Below are positions 43,163-52,491 of a stretch of DNA of 64,000 nucleotides, piece by piece. The position numbers and the translations under genes were made by a program. The DNA lies in the NCBI GenBank assembly GCA_050187175.1, contig JBFWXS010000006.1, positions 1 through 64,000 on the forward strand. Reading direction: 5' to 3'. The stretch comes from Zeimonas sp050187175. Lineage in GTDB: Bacteria; Pseudomonadota; Gammaproteobacteria; Burkholderiales; Burkholderiaceae_E. The notes under the pieces were generated by a model. It saw only the letters and a program-made list of their open reading frames with translations. It was not told where the DNA came from and searched no databases. How positions within the stretch are numbered: the stretch's first letter is position 1; each line of letters begins with the position of its first letter.

Positions 43163-44170
43163 TCAGCGGATCAGATGGTCGGCACGCGACATCACGGTCT
43201 TCGGCAGCTCTGCACCGAGCTTGGCCGCCGTGGCCAGGTTGATCGTGAGGCCTGCCTCGAACAGCTCTTCGACGGGCAGTTCGCCGATCGGCCGGCCGCG
43301 CAGCAACTGGTCTGCGTAGTGCGCGCCGCGCGGGCACATCGCGGTACGGCCCACCACGCCGTAGGCCAGCAGGCCGCCGGATCGCGTGAACAGCGAGTGA
43401 TGCGAAACCGCCGGCAGCTTCACCCGCAGCGACTGGCGCGCGTGCTCGGGCAGATGCGCCGGCGAATCGGGCCGGACCGCCACCACGTCGACGTCCTGCT
43501 GCTTGAGCTCGTCCCACGCGGCGGCGATGCCGGCCGTGCCCGCGAAATGCGCGCGGATCAGCGTCACGCCGGCTCGTTCGGCCACCGCTGCCATGGACGC
43601 AGCCGGCCGCTTGTGCAGCGGGTTGCCGTGGTTCTCGATGATGCCGATCCGGCGCGCGGCGGGGAAGGCCTGCAGCAGAACCTCCAGCGGTTTGGCAGTG
43701 TGCTGGCCCGACAGGCTAAGCGTCACGCCGGTGGCATTGGCCAGCGGCCGCCCCGCCTCGTCGACGGCGCCGGAACTGAGCAGATTGCTGGCGCCGATGG
43801 CGACGATCGGGATCTCGCGCGTCGCCTTCAGCAGCGCCGCCAGCGGTGCCACTTCGGTGGCGATCAGCAGCGCCGGCTGGCGCGCGACCAGCGTCTCCGC
43901 GAGGCCGGCCAGTCGCGTCTCGTCGCTGTCCGCATGATGCGGCTCGAGCTTCAGCTGTTCGTCGAACGACCAGCCGAGCTTCTCGAGGGTGGCGCGCAGT
44001 TCATGCACGCATCCGCGCTCCGATGCGCTCGGCCCGTTGCTGAGGAACAGCAGCAGCCTGGGATCCGCGGCGGCGGGCGGCGGGGCGAGCAGGGCGGCAA
44101 GCAGCAGGGAGGCGGCCAGCGTCGCGAACGACGAGCGGCGGCGAGTCGGGCCAGCGGAAGGGAGGGGCAT
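43163..44170 (-). CDS. ABC-type substrate-binding protein (ABC_sub_bind/TrpX-like), likely co-sensor
   Basis: A 335-aa periplasmic protein with a signal peptide (cleavage near PAAA-DPR). The fold is that of PF04392-type binding proteins: EIPIVAIGASNLLSSGAV, GVTLSLSGQHTAKPLEVLLQ and AFPAARRIGIIENHGNPLHK, VDVVAVRPDSPAHL, and GLTINLATAAKLGAELP near the end. No permease or ATPase is adjacent. The gene abuts the hybrid kinase (zero spacing), so it probably presents a ligand to the kinase sensor domain rather than serving transport. Confidence 0.8.
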   Translation of the reverse strand: MPLPSAGPTRRRSSFATLAASLLLAALLAPPPAAADPRLLLFLSNGPSASERGCVHELRATLEKLGWSFDEQLKLEPHHADSDETRLAGLAETLVARQPALLIATEVAPLAALLKATREIPIVAIGASNLLSSGAVDEAGRPLANATGVTLSLSGQHTAKPLEVLLQAFPAARRIGIIENHGNPLHKRPAASMAAVAERAGVTLIRAHFAGTAGIAAAWDELKQQDVDVVAVRPDSPAHLPEHARQSLRVKLPAVSHHSLFTRSGGLLAYGVVGRTAMCPRGAHYADQLLRGRPIGELPVEELFEAGLTINLATAAKLGAELPKTVMSRADHLIR

Positions 44171-44234
44171 CGGGTTCGGGATCCTTCGTCGTCCATGCGG
44201 CGTCGATCCCGAGGAGTTTAAATGCGCCGGGACC

Positions 44235-45242
44235 TCAGCGCACCGGTGGCTTCGACCGATACGGCGGCAGCTGCGCCACCGTCGTGCCGCGCGTCGCGGC
44301 GTAAAGCGGCAGCGTCGCGTCCAGATGCCGCTGGATCTCGACGATGCGCGTGTCGTGCGACGGATGCGTGGACAGCCATTGCGGCGGCTGCCCCTTGGAC
44401 GCTGCGGACATCTTCCGCCACAGCTCGATGCCGGCTCGCGGGTCGAAACCGGCTCGCGCCGCCAGATCCATGCCGACGATGTCGGCCTCGGTCTCGTCGT
44501 CGCGGCTGTATTTCAGCATCGTGAGCTGGGCGGCGCCCGAGGCCAGGTGGCCGCCGAGATCGCCGAAACCGAACAGTTGCGACAGCACCGAGGCGCCCAG
44601 CGTGAGTCCCTGAGCCAGCCGCGCCTTGCCGACGCGCGCGCGGCCGTGCTCGCGCAGCGCGTGCGCGATCTCGTGACCCATGACGATGGCGACCTCGTCG
44701 TCGCTCAATTGCAGCGTGTCCAGGATGCCGCTGAAGAACGCGATCTTGCCGCCGGGCAAGCAGAACGCGTTGATCTGTTTGGAACCGATCAGGTTGACTT
44801 CCCATTGCCATTGGCGCGCACGTTCGTTGAAGCGGGGCGCGAACGGGATGATCTGCGCTGCGATGCGGCGCAGCCGCTGCAGTTGCGGGTGGTCGGCGGG
44901 CGCCAGCGCGCGCTGGCTCGCAGCTTCCCGTTTCAGCTGCTCGTACTGAGCGATGGCTTCCCGTTCGACCTCTTCGGCGGAGGCCAGCGCCAGCGCGCGG
45001 CTGGTGCGGCCGACGTCGACGCCATGCGGGTCGTCGGCCTCGCGTTGCGCCGCGGTGCCGGGTGCGGCAGTCGTGCTACCCAGCGCGGTCGTCGCGGCCT
45101 GCGGCAGCGCCGGCGCCGGCAGCGCGAACCAGATCGCCGCCGTCAGCGACAGGGCGGCGGCGCGGCGCAGCGCAGGACCTCGGCAGCGGTGGCGGCTGCC
45201 GGAAGGTTCGAACGAAGTCAGCGAATGCGAGTCGGGCATCAT
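44235..45242 (-). CDS. M48-family zinc metalloprotease
   Basis: A 335-aa exported or membrane-tethered metallopeptidase. The zinc motif is VMGHEIAHALREHGRAR (HExxH), with the third ligand Glu in YSRDDETEADIVGMDLAARAG, here shown as DETEADIVG. INAFCLPGGKIAFFSGIL is the usual upstream strand. It belongs to the Loi/BepA-like group that degrades misfolded envelope proteins. The signal-like hydrophobic segment is at residues 28-47. The start is at the ATG pair 45239-45242; an upstream GTG is less likely. Confidence 0.88.
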   Translation of the reverse strand: MMPDSHSLTSFEPSGSRHRCRGPALRRAAALSLTAAIWFALPAPALPQAATTALGSTTAAPGTAAQREADDPHGVDVGRTSRALALASAEEVEREAIAQYEQLKREAASQRALAPADHPQLQRLRRIAAQIIPFAPRFNERARQWQWEVNLIGSKQINAFCLPGGKIAFFSGILDTLQLSDDEVAIVMGHEIAHALREHGRARVGKARLAQGLTLGASVLSQLFGFGDLGGHLASGAAQLTMLKYSRDDETEADIVGMDLAARAGFDPRAGIELWRKMSAASKGQPPQWLSTHPSHDTRIVEIQRHLDATLPLYAATRGTTVAQLPPYRSKPPVR

Positions 45243-45348
45243 GCGACAGGGCGGCACGCAACGGAGCGCGAGCCGATCGGAGCAAACAGCACGCCCGCTA
45301 TCATGCCTCAGCGGCCGCCATCCGTGCGTTCGTGCCTACCATCGCGCC

Positions 45349-46494
45349 TCAGGCCGCCAGCCAGAGCATCGCTTGCGGCGGTACGGTGACGACCGCCTCG
45401 GCGCCTGGCTCCAGCGGCGGCCGGCCGTCGCCGCCGAACGGCGCGTCGACGAGGATCTCGGCGCTGCCAAGCGCGAGCGCGTAGCGCACGCTGGCGCCGA
45501 GAAACTCGCGATGCACGACGCGCGCCGGCAGACCGGGACCGGCACCGGCACCCGAGTGGGCGTCGGCTCCCGTTTGTCCGCTGGATTCGAGCAGGCTCGC
45601 CGCCTGCGGCCGGAACACGAGCCGCGCGCCGTCAGGGATCTTCGCATCGTCGGGAATGGGCAGCGCTGCGCCGTCGGCGATGACGAACTCGCGGCGTCCC
45701 GCCCGGGTGCCGACCCGGCCTTCCAGCATGTTCGCGGAGCCCAGGAAGCCGGCCACGAACAGGTTGGCGGGCGACTGGTACAGCGACATCGGCGTACCGA
45801 CCTGCTGAACGCGCCCTTCGTTCATCACGGCGATGCGGTCGCAGACGCTATTGGCTTCTTCCTGGTCGTGCGTGACGAAGATCGTCGTCAGGCCGAGCCG
45901 CTGCTGCAGCTCGCGCAGCTCGCGGCGCACACGCACGCGCAGCGCCGCGTCGAGGTTGGACAGCGGTTCGTCGAGCAGCAGCACCTTCGGTTCGATGACC
46001 AGCGTGCGCGCCAGCGCGACCCGCTGCTGCTGCCCGCCCGACAGCTGCGCCGGCCGGCGCTCGGCGAGATGCGCGAGTCCGACCAGATCGAGCGCGCGCT
46101 GCACGCGCCGGCCGATCTCGGCGCGCGGTACGCGGCGTTCTTCCAGGCCGAACGCCACGTTCTTCGCGACCGTCATGTGCGGCCACAGCGCATACGACTG
46201 GAACACCATGCCGACGTCGCGCTTCCACGGCGGCAGCCGGCTGACGTCGACGTCGCCGAGCCGGATGCGGCCCTGCTGCGCCTCGACGAAACCGGCGATC
46301 AGCCGCAGCAGCGTCGTCTTGCCGCAGCCGGACGGGCCGAGGAAGGCGAAGAATTCGCCGGGCTCTATCCTCAGATCGATGCCCTTGAGCACGTGCGTGC
46401 TGCCGTACGAAAGATCGACGCCCTCGATGGCCACGCTCACCGGTGGCCTATGCGTCTCGCTGGCCGGGGCCCGGCGCGGCGCGACCTCGTTCAT
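45349..46494 (-). CDS. ABC transporter ATP-binding protein, Fe3+/polyamine type (FbpC/PotA-like)
   Basis: A 381-aa importer ATPase. Walker A GPSGCGKTT, Q-loop MVFQSYALWPHMT, signature LSGGQQQRVALARTL, Walker B LLLDEPLSNLD and switch VTHDQEEA are intact. A C-terminal TOBE domain follows from about residue 290, containing a Gly/Ala-rich loop (TGADAHSGAGAGPGLP). It overlaps the permease gene by 4 bp. With the binding protein and two-domain permease it forms a complete CUT1/ferric-type importer; the substrate (iron, polyamine or phosphonate/phosphoglycerate) is not determinable here. Confidence 0.92.
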   Translation of the reverse strand: MNEVAPRRAPASETHRPPVSVAIEGVDLSYGSTHVLKGIDLRIEPGEFFAFLGPSGCGKTTLLRLIAGFVEAQQGRIRLGDVDVSRLPPWKRDVGMVFQSYALWPHMTVAKNVAFGLEERRVPRAEIGRRVQRALDLVGLAHLAERRPAQLSGGQQQRVALARTLVIEPKVLLLDEPLSNLDAALRVRVRRELRELQQRLGLTTIFVTHDQEEANSVCDRIAVMNEGRVQQVGTPMSLYQSPANLFVAGFLGSANMLEGRVGTRAGRREFVIADGAALPIPDDAKIPDGARLVFRPQAASLLESSGQTGADAHSGAGAGPGLPARVVHREFLGASVRYALALGSAEILVDAPFGGDGRPPLEPGAEAVVTVPPQAMLWLAA

Positions 46495-48227
46495 CGTTGC
46501 TCTCCGTGGTTCGTTCGTGCCCGCTCGACGACGCGGTGCGACAGCCAAGTGGCCAGCGCCACCAGCAGCACCGCGATGACGCCGAGCGCGGCGCCCGGCC
46601 CGCGGCCGGCGGCGGACTGCATGAAGACGTACAGGCCGTAGGCCAGCGGCGCGTCGGACTCGGTCTGCACCAGCATCAGCGTGGCGGACAGTTCCACCGC
46701 CGCGGTCGCGAAGCTGGTGATGAAGCCAGCCAGAATCCCGCCGGCCATCAGCGGCACGACGATGCGCCGCACCGTCCCCCATTTGGTCGCGCCCAGGTTC
46801 TCAGCCGCCTCCTCCAGCGAGACCGAGATCTGCTGCAGCGCTGCCATGCAGGCGCGCAGCGCATACGGCAGCCGCCGTATCGCCAGCGCCACCACGATGA
46901 TGATCCACAGCGAGGCCAGCGACGAGCCGTCGGGCAGCTGGATGCCGTAGTAGGTGCGCAGGTAGCCGATGCCGAGCACGACGCCGGGCACGGCCAGCGC
47001 AGCAGTGGCGGCGTAGTCGAGCAGACGCCGGCCGGTCAGCTTGGTTCGCAGCACCACATAGGCGATCGCGGTGCCCAGCACGACGTCGATCAAGCCGGCC
47101 AGCGTGGCATACAGCATCGTGTTCTTGATGTAGACGAAGCTGTCGCCAAAGACGCGGCTGTAGTGGGCGGTGGTGTAGCCGTCGGGCAGCGGCGAGAACG
47201 ACCAGACCGTGGCTAACGACAGCAGCGCCAGGCCCAGGTGCGGCGCCAGCACGAGCGTCAGGATCAGCACCACGACGGCGTATGCGCCGATCGCTTCGAG
47301 GCGGCCGAGCCGCCGCCTGGCCAGCCCGCCGCCGCCGCGCTGCGTGGTCGCGTAGTCGCGGCCGCGGATGGCCAGCGTGGACAGCCACATTGCCGTCACT
47401 GACGCGAGAATCAGCACCACTGCAATGACGTAGCCCATCGGATCGGCGATGCCGATCGACGTGACCCGCAGATAGGCTTGCGGCGCCAGCATGTCCTTGA
47501 CGTTCAGCAGCAGCGGCGTAGCCAGGTCGTCGAACACCTTGACGAACACCAGGCTGGCGCCGGCGACGTAGCCGGGCATGGCCAGCGGGAACACGATGCG
47601 GCGGAACAGCCGCATGCCGGAGGCGCCCAGGTTCTGCGCCGCTTCCTCCATCGCGCGATCGATATTGGCGAGCGCGGCGATCAGGTTGACCAGGATGAAC
47701 GGGAAGTAGTGCACCGACTGCACGAAGATGACGCCGTTCAGCCCCTCCATGAACGGCAGCTTGAAGCCGAACCAGTCGTCGAGCAGCAGGTTCACCGTGC
47801 CGTTGCGGCCGAACAGCAGCTGCATCGCGATCGCACCCACGAACGGCGGCATGATCAGCGGCAGGAAGCCCAGCGTCTGCACCAGCAGCGCGCCGCGGAA
47901 CTCGAAGCGCGTGGTCAGATAGGCGAGCGGTACCGCGAATATCGTGGCCCAGACCACCGCCATCGCCGATACGTAGACCGAATTCCAGAACGAGCGGACG
48001 AACAGCTCGGTGGCGATGAAGTCCTGGAAGTTGACCAGCGTGAACGCGCCGGTGCCTTTCTCGGTGAACGCGACGTAGACCACCGTCGCGACCGGCAGCA
48101 GCAGGAAGAAGATCAGAAACAGCGCGACCAGCGCGGCGACGACGGCGGGTCCCAGCGGCATCCGCTGGCTCGCGGCCGGCGCGCCTGCGGGCAGCGGCAG
48201 GGCAGTCGAGGGAGGCGTGTTCGTCAT
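46491..48227 (-). CDS. ABC transporter permease with two fused transmembrane domains (FbpB-like)
   Basis: A 578-aa inner-membrane protein with two homologous six-helix permease halves. The two EAA coupling loops are visible: EEAAQNLGASGMRLFRRIVF in the first half and EEAAENLGATKWGTVRRIVV in the second. This fused form is characteristic of ferric-iron, thiamine and some phosphonate importers. It lies 79 bp downstream of the binding-protein gene and is coupled to the ATPase gene. Confidence 0.93.
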   Translation of the reverse strand: MTNTPPSTALPLPAGAPAASQRMPLGPAVVAALVALFLIFFLLLPVATVVYVAFTEKGTGAFTLVNFQDFIATELFVRSFWNSVYVSAMAVVWATIFAVPLAYLTTRFEFRGALLVQTLGFLPLIMPPFVGAIAMQLLFGRNGTVNLLLDDWFGFKLPFMEGLNGVIFVQSVHYFPFILVNLIAALANIDRAMEEAAQNLGASGMRLFRRIVFPLAMPGYVAGASLVFVKVFDDLATPLLLNVKDMLAPQAYLRVTSIGIADPMGYVIAVVLILASVTAMWLSTLAIRGRDYATTQRGGGGLARRRLGRLEAIGAYAVVVLILTLVLAPHLGLALLSLATVWSFSPLPDGYTTAHYSRVFGDSFVYIKNTMLYATLAGLIDVVLGTAIAYVVLRTKLTGRRLLDYAATAALAVPGVVLGIGYLRTYYGIQLPDGSSLASLWIIIVVALAIRRLPYALRACMAALQQISVSLEEAAENLGATKWGTVRRIVVPLMAGGILAGFITSFATAAVELSATLMLVQTESDAPLAYGLYVFMQSAAGRGPGAALGVIAVLLVALATWLSHRVVERARTNHGEQR

Positions 48228-48306
48228 CGGCCGGGTCAGGCGCAGGCTGGCGGCGCCCGCCGCGCATGCGGGCCGGTGCCGCTGTCAGACGCGTTGCCGC
48301 AGGCGC

Positions 48307-49629
48307 TCAGCGCGCCAGCTTGGCGGCCTCGTCGGCCTTGGCCTGGGCCTGCGCGTAGCGTTCCTTGGCGAAGGCTGCCCACTGGCTTTCGAGCTCGGCC
48401 TGCCGCGCACCCTTCTGCTTGCCGCCGGTGAACGCGCCGCGGATCTCGGGCGACGAAGCCTGCGTCGCGTTGATCGGCATCGCGGCGATCAGCTGGCGCG
48501 CCTCGCCGATCAGCGCGCGGGCGCGCGGATTGTCCTTCTTGGCCAGCGCCGCCTCGGCGGCATGGATGGAACGCGTCACGCCCTTCAGCGCGTCGAGCTG
48601 GAACGTGATCAGCTGATCGAACAAGGTGTCGACGACGGCGCTGCGGCTCTCGGACAGGTCGGCATCGAACGGCAGCAGCTTGCCCAGCCGCTCGTCCTTG
48701 AACGGATTCGGGTAGTCGGGCGGTGCCTTGGCATAGGTGACCGGATTGACCGGCAGCCGCCGGATGGTCGGCTCCAGCAGCACTTCCTGGCCGGCCGGCG
48801 ACAGCAGATACTCGATGAAGGCCTCGGCGCCGGCCTTGTTCGGCGCGTTCGCCACGATGCCGACGTTGGCCGGCACTATGGTCGTGACGCTGGGATAGAT
48901 GAACTTGACCGGGAAGCCCGACGCCTGCGACGAGAACGCGAAGAAGTCGATGACGATGCCGTAGCCGGCCTGCCCGGAATTGACCGCGTCCGGAACGCCG
49001 AACGAGCGCTCGGTGATCTGCCGGAAGTTGCCGGCCATGGCCTTGATCGTGCCCCAGCCTTTGTCCCAGCCGTCGCCCTGCAGGATCGCCTCTATCGTCA
49101 GGTGCGTCGTGCCCGAGCGCGACGGCGCGGCAATGGAGACATGGTCGAAGTACGGCGCCTTGGCCAGATCGGTCCACTCCTTGGGTTCGGGCAGCTTGTT
49201 CGCCTTCACGTAGCGATCGTTCCACATGATGCCGTAGCCCGACGCCGCGAAGCCCGAGTAGTAGCCGTCGCGGTCATTGATCGGATAGGCCCCGACCTTC
49301 TCGGGAATGCCGGCCGCCTTGGGCTTGTACTGCTGCAGCAGCTTCTTGCCCTTCAGGACCTCGAACGCATCGGGCGCCGACGCCCAGAACAGATCGGTCT
49401 GGTTGCCGCCGCGGGTTTCCTCGAGAAACTTGACGCCCGCATTGGTATTGCGGTTCTGCACTTCCAGCGTGAAGCGCGGATTGCTTTTCTCGAACGCGCG
49501 CTTGATCGGGTCGGTGACGTCCTTGGAGAACGAAGTCACCACCACCACCTTCGCGGGCGCCTGCGCGAAAACCGCGCCGCTCACCGCCAGCAGCGCGGCG
49601 GCTGCCCATGCATGAAGCCCTTGCATCAT
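48307..49629 (-). CDS. ABC transporter substrate-binding protein, Fe3+-type (FbpA/PotD-like)
   Basis: A 440-aa periplasmic binding protein with a signal peptide (cleavage after VFA-QAP). Family features: VVVVTSFSKDVTDPIKRAFE, TDLFWASAPDAFEVLKGKKL, YGIMWNDRYVKANKLPEPKE and AFIEYLLSPAGQEVLLEPTI. It is about 100 residues longer than FbpA, with a C-terminal helical extension of unknown role. The start has a strong GGAGGAG box. It is the first gene of the importer operon and is divergent from the AmpG-like gene. Confidence 0.9.
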   Translation of the reverse strand: MMQGLHAWAAAALLAVSGAVFAQAPAKVVVVTSFSKDVTDPIKRAFEKSNPRFTLEVQNRNTNAGVKFLEETRGGNQTDLFWASAPDAFEVLKGKKLLQQYKPKAAGIPEKVGAYPINDRDGYYSGFAASGYGIMWNDRYVKANKLPEPKEWTDLAKAPYFDHVSIAAPSRSGTTHLTIEAILQGDGWDKGWGTIKAMAGNFRQITERSFGVPDAVNSGQAGYGIVIDFFAFSSQASGFPVKFIYPSVTTIVPANVGIVANAPNKAGAEAFIEYLLSPAGQEVLLEPTIRRLPVNPVTYAKAPPDYPNPFKDERLGKLLPFDADLSESRSAVVDTLFDQLITFQLDALKGVTRSIHAAEAALAKKDNPRARALIGEARQLIAAMPINATQASSPEIRGAFTGGKQKGARQAELESQWAAFAKERYAQAQAKADEAAKLAR

Positions 49630-49744
49630 CTGATCTCCTCCAATCGTTCTTTCGTCGTCGCCGTACCCATTGTCAGCAAGCGGGCAGCCGATTGCAACTG
49701 GCGGCTTACCCTGCCGCGGCGGTGACGGGTACACTGCCGCCCCA

Positions 49745-51172
49745 GTGACCGCGCGATCCATCCACCCCGTCGTCCAGGCCTTCGCCAACCGGCGTATCGC
49801 CGCCATGCTGCTGCTCGGCTTCGCCAGCGGGCTGCCGCTGGCGCTGTCCGCCGGCACGCTGCAAGCCTGGCTCACGGTCGAGGGCCTGGATATCAAGACG
49901 ATAGGCTTCTTCGCGCTGGCTGGCCTGCCGTACACCTTCAAGTTCGTCTGGGCGCCGCTGGCCGACCGCTTCGAGCCGCCCGTGCTCGGACGGCGGCGCA
50001 GCTGGCTGCTGCTGACGCAGCTCGGGCTCGCGCTGCTGTGCTTCACCATGGGCACGCTTGACCCGCGCAGCTCCGTCCTGGCAGTCGGCGCCTGCGCAGT
50101 GGCGATCGCCTTCCTGTCGGCCTCGCAGGACATCGTCTTCGACGCCTACCGGACCGATCTGCTGACCGAGCACGAGCGCGGTGCCGGCGCGGCGGTGTCG
50201 GTGCTCGGCTACCGGCTGGCGATGCTGGTCTCCGGCGGCCTGGCGCTGATCCTGGCCGATCGCTGGCTGGGCTGGGTCGGCATGTACCGGCTGATGGGCG
50301 TGCTGTTTCTGGTGATGGCCGCGATCACGGTCTGGGCGCCGAAGCCGCCGCAGACGCCGGCGCCCACCAGCGATGTGCGCCGCGAGCTGGTCGGCTTCTT
50401 CGCCATGGTCGGCACCGGTGCGCTGGTGTTCGTGCTGCTGCGGCAGCTGCCATGGCACTGGCTGGGCGGCGGCCGTTTCGTCGCGCTCGCGGCGGACACG
50501 TTCATGCTGCTGGCGGCCTTCATAGCGGCCCTGTATGCCGCGCGCCGCGCCGGCTTTCCGTCCTTCGTCGCGCCGTGGGACGCATTCTTCCAGCGCGAAC
50601 GGGCCGCGGCGCTGCTGGCGCTGATCGTCTTCTACAAGCTCGGCGACGCGTTCGCGGGCAGCCTGTCGACGACCTTCCTGCTGCGCGGCGCCGGCTTTTC
50701 GGTCACCGACGTGGGCACCGTCAACAAGATCCTCGGCCTGCTGGCTACCATCGTGGGCGCGCTGGCCGGCGGAGCGTGGCTGGCCAAGCGGCCGCTGTAT
50801 GGATCGCTGATGCTGTTCGGCATCCTGCAGGCGGTCTCCAACCTCGGCTACTGGCTGATCTCGGTGCTGCCCAAGAGCTATGCGCTGATGGCCGCGGCGA
50901 TCGGCCTGGAGAACCTGTGCGGCGGCATGGGAACGACCGCCTTCGTCGCGTTCCTGATGGCGCTGACCGATCGCCGCTTCTCGGCGGCGCAGTACGCGCT
51001 GCTGTCGGCGCTGGCGGCTGTCGGCCGCGTCTATGTGGGCCCGGCTTCGGGTGTGATGGTCGAGGGCTTGGGCTGGCCCGTCTTCTTCCTGTTCACCGTC
51101 GTCGCGGCGCTACCCGGCCTGCTGCTGCTGCGCTGGTTGAAGCCGCAGATCAGCGCGCTCGATCGCGGCTGA
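49745..51172 (+). CDS. AmpG-like MFS permease (muropeptide transporter family)
   Basis: A 475-aa, twelve-helix transporter. The AmpG signature FASGLPLALSAGTLQAWLT and LPYTFKFVWAPLADRF at the N-terminus and SASQDIVFDAYRTDLL in helix 4-5 identify the family that imports anhydromuropeptides for cell-wall recycling; in beta-lactamase regulation it supplies the AmpR inducers. The GTG at 49745 is preferred to the TTG at 49670, as it begins 9-10 codons before the first conserved helix. It is divergent from the iron-type importer and convergent with the LpxR-like gene. Confidence 0.88.
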   Translation: MTARSIHPVVQAFANRRIAAMLLLGFASGLPLALSAGTLQAWLTVEGLDIKTIGFFALAGLPYTFKFVWAPLADRFEPPVLGRRRSWLLLTQLGLALLCFTMGTLDPRSSVLAVGACAVAIAFLSASQDIVFDAYRTDLLTEHERGAGAAVSVLGYRLAMLVSGGLALILADRWLGWVGMYRLMGVLFLVMAAITVWAPKPPQTPAPTSDVRRELVGFFAMVGTGALVFVLLRQLPWHWLGGGRFVALAADTFMLLAAFIAALYAARRAGFPSFVAPWDAFFQRERAAALLALIVFYKLGDAFAGSLSTTFLLRGAGFSVTDVGTVNKILGLLATIVGALAGGAWLAKRPLYGSLMLFGILQAVSNLGYWLISVLPKSYALMAAAIGLENLCGGMGTTAFVAFLMALTDRRFSAAQYALLSALAAVGRVYVGPASGVMVEGLGWPVFFLFTVVAALPGLLLLRWLKPQISALDRG

Positions 51173-51220
51173 AGTCCTCGAGGCGCCGCTGCCGCGGCGC
51201 GACTGATGGACCACGATCGA

Positions 51221-51310
51221 TGCGCCCCGACCGGTGCGCCCCGACCGGTGCGCTCGACGGGCGCGCTCGGTCTGCGCGCTCGGTCTGCGCGCTCGACCGG
51301 TGCGACCGAT
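51221..51310. repeat. 13/14-bp GC-rich minisatellite between convergent genes
   Basis: Two exact TGCGCCCCGACCGG units (51221-51248) are followed by variants built on TGCGCGCTCGGTC (about 51260-51310). It fills most of the space between the ends of the AmpG-like and LpxR-like genes. It is the same kind of short GC-rich array as at 9398 and 13726. Confidence 0.85.
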
Positions 51311-51313
51311 GCA

Positions 51314-52387
51314 CTACGGCCAGTCCAGCGACAGTGTCACGCCGGCGTACGACGACGGCGGCACCCGCGGCAGCCCCGGCACCTGGAACTCGCGGCTGCG
51401 TCGCGATGCCGTGTAGATGATCGACCACGAGCGGCCGCCGATCGCCGCGCCCACGCGGACGTCGCCGACCGCATGGACCGCTTCGACGTGCGAGCTGCCG
51501 CGCCGCGGCGCGCCGTCGATCAGCCGGTTCCAGCCGACGGCGCGCAGGTCGACGCCGACGAAGCCGTAGTAGCGCAGCCGCGTCGAGTCGGCCGCGCAGG
51601 CGTCGCCGCCGTTCGTCCAGGGCCGGCCGCTGATGCGCAGCACGTGAGGAACGACGCCGGGCGAGGCCAGCTCGCAGCCCAGCCTGCCGTAGCGCACCGT
51701 GGCGCCGGCGTTTGCATAGCCCATCGCCGACGCGAGCACGCCGCCGTAATGCACGATGAGGTCGCGTCTGTCGTCGCCCCAGCGCTGCCGTGCCAGATAG
51801 CGCAGCGCGACGGCGAACTGGTTGCGCAGCTGGTTGTCCCAGCCGCGCGGCGTGCGCGTGTCGAGCAGCCGGTGGACGGCGCGCTGCGTCTCGCGCGCGA
51901 GCGATGCATCGCCGATCACGCCGGCCGCGACTTCGATGCGGCGCATCAGCAGCCGGCCGTCGCGCCAGCCGACCGCTTCCCAGCTTCGGCCGGCGTACAG
52001 CGCACCGGCCCACGGCCTGTCGTTCGGCTGCGGCGCGGCGACGCGGATCTCGCGCGGCGTATAGATCTCCTGCGCCGCATACCAGGAACGCAGGCCGCCG
52101 CCCGCGTGGTCCTGCGGCGTGCAGCGTTCGTCCAGGCCATCGCCGGCCAGCCGTTCGACCCAGTCGTCCAGCGGCGTGCCCGGCGAGTCGGGGCCGGCGA
52201 AGCGCTCCAGCCGCACGCCGCTGGTATAGCTCGAATCCGATCCCGTGCCGGTGAAGACGTCATTGTCGATGCTGATCAGTTGCCGCGGCGTGTCGACGCG
52301 GCAGCGGGCCGCCGCCGGGACGGCCGGCAGCAGGCAGGCGGGGAGGACGGCGAGCAGGGCGGTGGCGAACGACGAAGCGGCGCGCAT
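51314..52387 (-). CDS. LpxR-like lipid A deacylase family protein (DUF2219)
   Basis: A 357-aa outer-membrane beta-barrel with a signal peptide (cleavage near AAA-RCR). Family features: ISIDNDVFTGTGSDSSYTSG at the N-terminus (the conserved Asn/Asp and Tyr-Thr/Ser-Gly of LpxR), RPWAGALYAGRSW, GWDNQLRNQFAVALRY, and a C-terminal aromatic strand ending SLDWP typical of barrel insertion. LpxR removes the 3'-acyloxyacyl chain of lipid A; here the activity is inferred. It is a lone gene. Confidence 0.85.
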   Translation of the reverse strand: MRAASSFATALLAVLPACLLPAVPAAARCRVDTPRQLISIDNDVFTGTGSDSSYTSGVRLERFAGPDSPGTPLDDWVERLAGDGLDERCTPQDHAGGGLRSWYAAQEIYTPREIRVAAPQPNDRPWAGALYAGRSWEAVGWRDGRLLMRRIEVAAGVIGDASLARETQRAVHRLLDTRTPRGWDNQLRNQFAVALRYLARQRWGDDRRDLIVHYGGVLASAMGYANAGATVRYGRLGCELASPGVVPHVLRISGRPWTNGGDACAADSTRLRYYGFVGVDLRAVGWNRLIDGAPRRGSSHVEAVHAVGDVRVGAAIGGRSWSIIYTASRRSREFQVPGLPRVPPSSYAGVTLSLDWP

Positions 52388-52491
52388 GGCAGGCGGAAGG
52401 AGAACGCACGCCGCGGCGCGCGCAGCGTGCTTGCCAAATGATAGCGGCGCCGCATCACCCGCGCAGGCCGTGGGGTCAGCCCGTCCGCCTC

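Noticed and set aside
40919..44221. 1100-residue plus-strand frame
   Set aside because: It is entirely antisense to the hybrid kinase and binding-protein genes, which have clear domain motifs; a GC-rich frame artefact.
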